A DNA stretch of 64,000 nucleotides, taken from the NCBI GenBank assembly GCA_045590155.1, contig JAZNQL010000021.1, positions 1 to 64,000 of the forward strand, in the 5' to 3' direction. This stretch comes from JAZNQL01 sp045590155. GTDB taxonomy: Bacteria; Bacillota; Clostridia; UMGS1883; UMGS1540. A model generated the notes under the pieces. The model saw only the letters and a program-made list of their open reading frames with translations, was not told the DNA's origin and did not search any database. The translations under genes were made by a program, and so were the position numbers. Below, piece by piece: positions 58,220 through 64,000 of the stretch (positions are counted from its first letter, which is position 1; each line of letters starts with the position of its first letter).

Positions 58220-60204
58220 ATCGCATCCACCTCCGCTATAATCTGGTCATTTTTAAATCCATTTAAGTCCATTGCGCCCGACATACAAGCAACGCAACAA
58301 CATCCGCAACCCTGGCAAATAGCAGGGTTAACGCTTGCAACACGGCGGGTTTTTGTTTTTCCGCCCGGCATACGAAAATCTTTGTCAACGTATGAAATAG
58401 CACCGTAAGGACAAACCTTTTCACAGGTAGAACAACCGTTACACATCATTTCGTTTGAATGTGCAATACAGGGGTTGCCCAGCAGCTTATCCTTGCAAAG
58501 CAAGCCTATTACCTTTGCGGCAGTAGCACCTGCTTGAGCGACTGTTTCAGGAATATCTTTAGGGCCCTGACATGTGCCTGATAAAAAGATACCTGCGGTA
58601 GGACTTTCAACCGGACGAAGCTTTGGATGAGCTTCTGTAAAGAAGTCGTTTGTGTCCATTGAAGCTGTAAGCATTGTAGCCAAACCTCTTGCAGATTCAT
58701 CGGGTTCTATGGCAGCTGCTAAAATAACCATATCAGCATCAATCTTAAGCTGTTTTCCTTCTATTAAATCGGAAGCCGAAACAATAAGCTTATCTCCTTC
58801 GGGACAAACCTTTCCGACCATACCTTTTATATAGTGAACGCCATATTCTTCAACAGCACGGCGGTAAAACTCGTCAAAGTTTTTGCCCGGGGTACGCACA
58901 TCAATGTAGAAAACATAAACATCAGTATCGGGGTATTTATCACGAGTAAGCATTGCATGCTTTGCAGTATACATACAACAAATTTTTGAGCAGTATTCCT
59001 TACCCTTTTGAGCACAAGCATCACAACGGGAACCCACACATTGTACAAAAACAAGAGTGTGAGGGTGTTTTCCATCGGAAGGACGAAGAAGCTTTCCGCC
59101 TGTGGGACCAGCCGCATTTGTAAGTCTTTCAAATTCTAAAGATGTAATAACATCCTTTGACTGTGAATAAGCAAATTCGTCAAACTTATCCATTGATATA
59201 GGATTAAAGCCTGTTGCTGCAACAATAGCACCATACTTTTCTTCAACAAATTCGTCTTTTGCCTGATAATCAATAGCACCTGCAGTACAAAGCTTCGAAC
59301 AAAGACCGCACTTGCCGCTTTTAAGCATGGTACAGTATTGAGGGTCAATAGTAGCAACCTTTGGTATAGCCTGTGCAAAAGGAATATAAATAGCTCTTCT
59401 GTTATCCATACCAAGATTAAATTCGTTGGGAATATTTTTCTGGGGACATTTTTCGGTACACAAACCGCAACCTGTGCATATATCCTCTTTAACGTATCTT
59501 GCTTTACGCTTTATTTTAACATCAAAATTGCCTACAAAGCCTTTAACTTCTTCAACCTCTGAATAAGAGAATATTCTTATATTTTCGTGTTGTGCAACAT
59601 CAACCATTTTTGGAGTTAAAATACAGGCAGCACAGTCAAGAGTAGGGAAGGTTTTGTCAAGCTGCGCCATTTTACCGCCAATGGTGGCCTTCTTTTCAAC
59701 AATATCAACCAAAAAGCCTGCATCAGCAATATCCAAAGCAGTCTGAATACCTGCAATACCGCCGCCTATAACGAGTGCACGTTTTGTAACAGGAGATTCG
59801 CCTGGAATAAGAGGCGCATTAAGATTTACCTTTGCAATGGCAGCTTTGCCTAAAATAATAGCCTTTTCAGTACCTGTCTGGATATCCTTATGTACCCAGG
59901 AACACTGTTCACGGATATTTGCAATTTCTACCATATAAGAGTTAAGACCTGCTGCTGCAGCAGTTTTTCTAAAGGTCTGCTCATGCATTCTTGGAGAGCA
60001 TGAACAAACAACAATACCTGTAAGGTTGTGCTCTTTTACAGCATTTTTAATAAGGTCCTGTCCTGCCTGGGAACACATATACTGATATTCTGTCGAAAAA
60101 ACAACACCTGGCTCGTTTTCCAAAGCCTTGGAAACGGCAGCCACATCAACAGTCGCTGCAATATTAGTACCGCAGTGACAAACAAAAACACCAATTCTTT
60201 GCAT
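58210..60204 (-). CDS. hdrA: Heterodisulfide reductase subunit A-like flavoprotein
   Basis: The 664-residue HdrA subunit holds the FAD at which electron bifurcation takes place in Hdr complexes. N-terminal domain with CHCG and CSCSPRMHE; FAD site VIGGGIAGIQTALDIA (145-160) and DCAACILTPKM; ferredoxin motif DICTGCGLCTEKCP near 239; GTCQGPKDIPE; and C-terminal 4Fe-4S motifs CNGCSTCEKVCP and GCGCCCVAC. All clusters seem present. It is the hub between HdrC-HdrB and MvhD-Flox. Ribosome site AAAGGAGG precedes ATG 60204. Confidence 0.96.
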   Translation of the reverse strand: MQRIGVFVCHCGTNIAATVDVAAVSKALENEPGVVFSTEYQYMCSQAGQDLIKNAVKEHNLTGIVVCSCSPRMHEQTFRKTAAAAGLNSYMVEIANIREQCSWVHKDIQTGTEKAIILGKAAIAKVNLNAPLIPGESPVTKRALVIGGGIAGIQTALDIADAGFLVDIVEKKATIGGKMAQLDKTFPTLDCAACILTPKMVDVAQHENIRIFSYSEVEEVKGFVGNFDVKIKRKARYVKEDICTGCGLCTEKCPQKNIPNEFNLGMDNRRAIYIPFAQAIPKVATIDPQYCTMLKSGKCGLCSKLCTAGAIDYQAKDEFVEEKYGAIVAATGFNPISMDKFDEFAYSQSKDVITSLEFERLTNAAGPTGGKLLRPSDGKHPHTLVFVQCVGSRCDACAQKGKEYCSKICCMYTAKHAMLTRDKYPDTDVYVFYIDVRTPGKNFDEFYRRAVEEYGVHYIKGMVGKVCPEGDKLIVSASDLIEGKQLKIDADMVILAAAIEPDESARGLATMLTASMDTNDFFTEAHPKLRPVESPTAGIFLSGTCQGPKDIPETVAQAGATAAKVIGLLCKDKLLGNPCIAHSNEMMCNGCSTCEKVCPYGAISYVDKDFRMPGGKTKTRRVASVNPAICQGCGCCCVACMSGAMDLNGFKNDQIIAEVDAICR

Positions 60205-60220
60205 TTACCGTTTCCTCCTT

Positions 60221-60610
60221 TTATTTAGTATATTTTCTGAATGCAGTAACAAGTGCCTGCTGCGGAATATCCTCATCAAGCAACGACGGAATCATATCAG
60301 GTGTTAAATGATTTGAATCCTTTTGTCTTATTGTAACAAGACGGATTGCCTCAATAAGCTTTCCCGGTTCAACCCCTGTTGGACAACGTTCAACACAAGC
60401 CATGCACGATAAGCACTTGTATATTGATTCTGATTTCATTAACCTTTCAACATCGGCATTTTCTACCATTGAAACAAACTGATGAGGATGAAATTCCATC
60501 TCATCATACGAAGGGCAAGTAGCAGAACATTTGCCACATTTCATACATTTTCTTGGGTTAACTCCGCTGATGCGAAGCACAGTTTCGCGAATACGTTTTA
60601 TATCAGCCAT
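60221..60610 (-). CDS. hdrC: Heterodisulfide reductase subunit C-like
   Basis: The 129-residue HdrC subunit carries two 4Fe-4S clusters, CMKCGKCSATCP (near 18) and CLSCMACVERCPTG (near 68), linking HdrA to HdrB. It overlaps hdrB by 8 bases. No fusion or truncation. Confidence 0.95.
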   Translation of the reverse strand: MADIKRIRETVLRISGVNPRKCMKCGKCSATCPSYDEMEFHPHQFVSMVENADVERLMKSESIYKCLSCMACVERCPTGVEPGKLIEAIRLVTIRQKDSNHLTPDMIPSLLDEDIPQQALVTAFRKYTK

Positions 60611-61400
60611 TGTTAACCTCCTTTATACCTAAAGCCTCTGCCAGAATTTCTGTAAAGTACATAACAGGAACAGGGCTTTCATTTTTTATAAGATTATATT
60701 TGCATAAAGGACAAGCAGTAATAATTAAGTCGGCACCATGTCTTGCAGCACTTTCCGAAATGGAAAGGCTTCTTTTTTTAGCCGCATCTGCATCCTCTAA
60801 AGCAATGTATCCGCCACAGCACTCGTTGCGGCAGGGGTATATTGCTGCTTCTCCGCCAAGAGCAGAAATAAAATCCTCAAAAATAGTTGGATTTTCAGGG
60901 TCATCAAACTGTAAAGCTTTGCTTGGTCGAAGCAGTAAACAACCATAATAGGCGGCAATTTTTTTGCCGGTTAAAGGATTTTTAACCTTTTCTTTTATTT
61001 TGTCAAAACCTATTTTGTCGCGCAAAAATTCTAAATAATGAAAAACTTCTGCCTCACCATTGTAGGCTGTAAAATCTTCGTCCTGTGCCATATAATTGTT
61101 AACTGTGTTTGCAAAATCAGGATTTTTCATAGAAACATTGGTACGTTTTACAACATTGTGACAAGCCGAACAAACAGTGATTAAAGGTCTGTTTTTTAAA
61201 TACGAATCACGCAGAACACGCACACTCGAAAGTTTTGTTGCAATTTCGTCCGCAGCTGAGGTAAAAGCACCGCCGCAACATTGCCAGTTTTCAATTTCGC
61301 AAAGTTCAAACCCAAGAATTTCGGCACATTCTCTTGCATATTTATCGAGCTCTTTTGCCTTGTTTTTCAAGGTACAGCCCGGGTAATAATTTACTTTCAT
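60603..61400 (-). CDS. hdrB: Heterodisulfide reductase subunit B-like (CCG domains)
   Basis: The 265-residue HdrB subunit has two CCG cysteine-rich domains that bind non-cubane Fe-S clusters and reduce disulfides or pass electrons: YYPGC ... NWQCCGGAF in the first and YYGC ... RNECCGGY ... CPLC in the second. In a bacterium without CoM/CoB its partner is unknown; in this operon FrdB-FrdA is the likeliest acceptor. Start ATG 61400 is supported by AAAGGAG six bases upstream; a TTG at 61418 overlaps this site. Confidence 0.94.
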   Translation of the reverse strand: MKVNYYPGCTLKNKAKELDKYARECAEILGFELCEIENWQCCGGAFTSAADEIATKLSSVRVLRDSYLKNRPLITVCSACHNVVKRTNVSMKNPDFANTVNNYMAQDEDFTAYNGEAEVFHYLEFLRDKIGFDKIKEKVKNPLTGKKIAAYYGCLLLRPSKALQFDDPENPTIFEDFISALGGEAAIYPCRNECCGGYIALEDADAAKKRSLSISESAARHGADLIITACPLCKYNLIKNESPVPVMYFTEILAEALGIKEVNNG

Positions 61401-61431
61401 GTCAAACTCCTTTCGCAATAGCTAAAAAGTG

Positions 61432-62808
61432 TTAAACCATTTCTTCGGGATGAAATACTTCATCAAATCTTTCTGCAGTTAAAAAACCAAGCTCAACACA
61501 GGCTTCCTTTAACGATATGTTATCTTTGAAAGCCTTTTTAGCTGTTTTAGCAGCATTTTCGTAACCAATGTAAGGATTGAGAGCAGTTACAAGCATAAGA
61601 GAGTTATGCAGATTATGATGCATCTTTTCTTTGTTGGCAGTAATGCCGCAAGCACATTTGTTGTTAAATGAAACAATGGCTTCTGCAAGAAGTCTTGCAG
61701 ATTGCAGGAAGTTGTAAGCTGCAACAGGCATAAATACATTAAGTTCAAAATTTCCTTGAGATGCCGCCATCGAAACTGCAACATCATTTCCCATAACCTG
61801 AACAGCAACCATTGTTACTGCTTCACACTGTGTAGGATTAACCTTTCCCGGCATAATTGAAGAACCGGGTTCGTTTTCGGGAATAAAAATTTCGCCTAAA
61901 CCGTCACGCGGACCCGATGCAAGCCAACGTATGTCGTTAGCAATTTTCATCATATCGCAAGCAGTTGCCTTTATTGCACCATGTGCAAAAACAAGCTCGT
62001 CTTTTGAAGTTAAAGAGTGGAATTTATTTTCTGCTGTAACAAATGGTTTTCCGGTAAGCTCTGACACTTTCTTTGCAACAAGAACATCAAAGCCTTTCGG
62101 TGCATTAAGACCGGTACCAACAGCAGTGCCGCCGAGTGCAAGTTCATACAAAGGTTTTAAAGATAACTTCAAAAGTTCAAGATCTCTTTCAAGACTTGAA
62201 CGCCAGCCGCTTATTTCCTGGCTGAATTTTATTGGTGTAGCATCCTGCAAGTGAGTACGTCCCGACTTTACAATACCTTCATTTTCTTTTTCTAAACGCT
62301 TAAAGGTTGTAATTAAAAGCTCAATCGCAGGAATAAGCTTATCTTCAATAGCAATAACCGCCGAAATGTGCATAGCAGTAGGAAAAGTGTCGTTTGAAGA
62401 TTGACTCATATTTATATCGTCATTTGGATGGGTTAATGAAGCAGAGGCAATCTGATTTGCACGATTGCAAATAACTTCATTTGCATTCATGTTTGATTGT
62501 GTGCCTGAACCTGTCTGCCATACAACTAAGGGAAAATGTTCATTTAACTTACCGCTTATTACTTCATCACAGGCCGATGATATAGCATCAAGCTTTTCTT
62601 TTGTCATTTTAGCGGAATTTAATTCATGGTTAGCTAAAGCGGCAGCCTTTTTTAAGATACCAAAAGCGTGTATAATTTCACGGGGCATAGTTTCAATGCC
62701 AACGCCTATTTCAAAATTTTCGTGGCTTCGCTGTGTTTGAGCCGCCCACAAAGAATCAGAGGGAACTTTTACCTCTCCCATAGAGTCATGTTCAATACGA
62801 TAATCCAT
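61432..62808 (-). CDS. fumC: Class II fumarate hydratase
   Basis: Interconverts malate and fumarate without Fe-S clusters. The 458-residue protein has TGSGTQSNMNANEVI, the GRTHLQDATPIKF segment and the superfamily signature GSSIMPGKVNPTQ. Length and the QSNMNANEV motif fit FumC, not aspartase. It lies 15 bases after the malate dehydrogenase gene and 32 bases before hdrB, and supplies fumarate for the reductase in the same operon. Confidence 0.95.
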   Translation of the reverse strand: MDYRIEHDSMGEVKVPSDSLWAAQTQRSHENFEIGVGIETMPREIIHAFGILKKAAALANHELNSAKMTKEKLDAISSACDEVISGKLNEHFPLVVWQTGSGTQSNMNANEVICNRANQIASASLTHPNDDINMSQSSNDTFPTAMHISAVIAIEDKLIPAIELLITTFKRLEKENEGIVKSGRTHLQDATPIKFSQEISGWRSSLERDLELLKLSLKPLYELALGGTAVGTGLNAPKGFDVLVAKKVSELTGKPFVTAENKFHSLTSKDELVFAHGAIKATACDMMKIANDIRWLASGPRDGLGEIFIPENEPGSSIMPGKVNPTQCEAVTMVAVQVMGNDVAVSMAASQGNFELNVFMPVAAYNFLQSARLLAEAIVSFNNKCACGITANKEKMHHNLHNSLMLVTALNPYIGYENAAKTAKKAFKDNISLKEACVELGFLTAERFDEVFHPEEMV

Positions 62809-62822
62809 ATTAGCCTCCTATA

Positions 62823-63767
62823 TTAAAACTTTGTAACTTTAATAATTTCTTTTAAACAATTTGCACTGTTATGTAATGCAGCTTGTTCTTTTTCATTTAA
62901 GGGCAAAAGAAGCTTATGATGAATAGCTGCATCGCCAACACTGCAGAGAATACTTAAGCATACATCTTCAATTCCGTACTCTCCGTGCATCATTGAAGAT
63001 ACAGTAAGATTAGTATCCATGCTGCTTAAAAGACATTTACAAATATGACAAACTGAAATAGAAACAGCGTAAAAAGTAGCACCCTTTCGTTCTATAACTC
63101 TGGCACCTGATTTTCTTACATAGTCTTCAACTTCGTTTATATTTAAATCAGGGATAGGTCTTTCACAGTGTGCAATACTTTCCGAAAAATCTAAAACGGG
63201 GATGTTTGAAAGATTTACAAGGGACCAGGGTATAAATGAAGAATCTCCATGCTCTCCAAGCACATAAGCGTGAACATTTTTCTGGCTTATCTGATAATAT
63301 TCTGAGATACGGCTTCTGAGTCTTGCGGTGTCCAAAATAGTTCCCGAACCTAAAATTCTGTTTTCAGGAATACCCGAAAGCTTGCAAAAAGCATAAGTTA
63401 AGATATCAACAGGGTTACTTACAATTATGTATGTAGCGTCGGGGGCGTGACGTGTAATATTTGGAATAATAGATTTTAAAACATCAACATTTGTTTGTGT
63501 CAGTTCTAAACGTGATTGCCCTGGCTGTCTTGGTACACCTGAAGTAATAACGACAATATTTGAGTTTACAGCATCAGAATAATCACCTGCATAAATTGAG
63601 CATGCAGTACAAAAAGGCGTACCCTGACGGATGTCAAGCGCCTCGCCACTGGCTTTTTTGCCGTTAACATCAATCATTACAATTTCAGAGGCAATACCTA
63701 AACAAGCAAGAGTATAGGCAATTGTCGAGCCAACATTTCCGCTTCCTATAATAGTAATTTTGTTCAC
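62823..63767 (-). CDS. mdh: Malate dehydrogenase of the lactate dehydrogenase-like type
   Basis: NAD-dependent 2-hydroxyacid dehydrogenase, 314 residues: IIGSGNVGSTIAYTLA (nucleotide loop), GVPRQPGQSR (substrate loop), VSNPVDILTYAF and LGEHGDSSFIPW (catalytic His). In the substrate loop an Arg occupies the place where lactate dehydrogenases have Gln, the switch for oxaloacetate/malate. Gene context (fumarase, fumarate reductase) agrees. GTG 63767 is chosen for GGAAGGA 8 bases upstream. Lactate dehydrogenase remains possible and needs an assay. Confidence 0.83.
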   Translation of the reverse strand: MNKITIIGSGNVGSTIAYTLACLGIASEIVMIDVNGKKASGEALDIRQGTPFCTACSIYAGDYSDAVNSNIVVITSGVPRQPGQSRLELTQTNVDVLKSIIPNITRHAPDATYIIVSNPVDILTYAFCKLSGIPENRILGSGTILDTARLRSRISEYYQISQKNVHAYVLGEHGDSSFIPWSLVNLSNIPVLDFSESIAHCERPIPDLNINEVEDYVRKSGARVIERKGATFYAVSISVCHICKCLLSSMDTNLTVSSMMHGEYGIEDVCLSILCSVGDAAIHHKLLLPLNEKEQAALHNSANCLKEIIKVTKF

Positions 63768-63860
63768 AAGTATCATCCTTCCGTTAAAAAATGTCAAAAA
63801 AAATCATTTTAATGTAAGAATTTACAAAGATATGTAAAATTCTATATTTCTCAATTTTAT

Positions 63861-63889
63861 ATTATAACATAAATCGACAGATTTGTAAA
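63861..63889 (-). promoter_or_regulatory. Promoter of the mdh-fum-hdr-flox-frd operon
   Basis: On the minus strand TTTACA (63889-63884), 17 bases, TATAAT (63866-63861), giving a leader of about 85-90 bases. An imperfect inverted repeat AGAATTTAC (63817-63825) / GTAAAATTCT (63834-63843) lies in the leader and could be an operator or hairpin. Confidence 0.75.
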
Positions 63890-64000
63890 GCTAAAAAGTA
63901 GCAAAGAATTAACAAAAAATCATTTTTATTAACATATTATTTTGTAAACATTAGCAAGAGAATAATAATTTTTTAAATTTAACGGAAAAAGCTGCTGGGA
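63890..64000. other. Upstream flank of the operon promoter
   Basis: No gene is visible. On the minus strand TGTTAAT occurs twice in direct repeat (within 63907-63933, separated by AAAAATGATTTTT-like bases). TTGTTAA-type half sites recall redox regulators such as Rex, but spacing and orientation do not match a textbook site, so I only note it. Confidence 0.35.

Noticed and set aside
58210..61400. Methanogen origin of the hdr genes with CoM-S-S-CoB as substrate
   Set aside because: The surrounding genes are bacterial and no coenzyme M or B gene is visible; HdrABC is widespread in anaerobic bacteria.
1..64000. CRISPR array or insertion sequence
   Set aside because: No regularly spaced repeats, transposase-like proteins or terminal inverted repeats were seen on either strand.

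Overview
The window is AT-rich, densely coded chromosomal DNA from an anaerobic Clostridia-type Firmicute. It is probably an uncultured gut or similar lineage, and I do not assign a genus. The evidence is Firmicute gene order (ybeY-era-yqzL-recO; a SpoVB-type flippase beside mazG; lepA-hemW; murD-murA), strong GGAGG ribosome sites with ATG, TTG and GTG starts, three S-layer-homology (SLH) proteins, an LTA-synthase-like protein, and many oxygen-sensitive Fe-S enzymes. No tRNA, rRNA, CRISPR array or insertion sequence was seen. The left edge is not clean genome. Bases 84-168 match a complete MGI/DNBSEQ library adapter with its 10-base barcode, and bases 1-83 are an exact copy of 169-251, so real sequence starts at about base 169, inside ybeY.

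Layout. 169-19548 (+): housekeeping genes for rRNA processing, DNA repair, translation, heme handling, phospholipid and cell wall synthesis (ybeY, era, yqzL, recO, two flippases around mazG, lepA, hemW, recX, rimO, pgsA, an LRR surface protein, yihY, an LTA synthase, murD, murA, walJ, rlmH). 19580-23947 (-): an envelope O-acylation-like cluster (SLH-anchored SGNH protein, DUF4358 lipoprotein, MBOAT acyltransferase, DHHW/AlgX-like protein). 24137-24610 (+): greA. 24657-35961 (-): a compact operon holding only phage particle, packaging and lysis genes. There is no integrase, repressor or replication gene. 36144-43776 and on to 45444 (+, with a three-gene block on -): tcdA, an NlpC/P60 hydrolase, phosphofructokinase, a YfcE phosphoesterase, coaX, a membrane-anchored unknown and two SLH surface proteins. 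45493-46602 (-): rodA-type gene. 46753-51063 (+): radC, polA, coaE and a lytic transglycosylase. 51064-51358: a highly structured intergenic element.

51359-63767 (-) is the most interesting region. It is one apparent operon encoding malate dehydrogenase, class II fumarase, HdrB, HdrC, HdrA, MvhD, three Flox-like electron-input subunits, a two-subunit soluble fumarate reductase and an AspT/SucE-family transporter. Read together it looks like a complete cytosolic oxaloacetate-malate-fumarate-succinate route. Its last step appears to be fed by a flavin-based electron-bifurcating Hdr-Flox complex, and its product is probably exported by the terminal transporter. The families are well recognised; the coupled complex is my inference.

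The other candidate for something new is the phage-derived cassette. Every gene is open and well started, yet nothing for lysogeny or replication is present, which fits a domesticated particle such as a gene transfer agent or tailocin-like relic. Promoters, terminators and starts were judged by eye.
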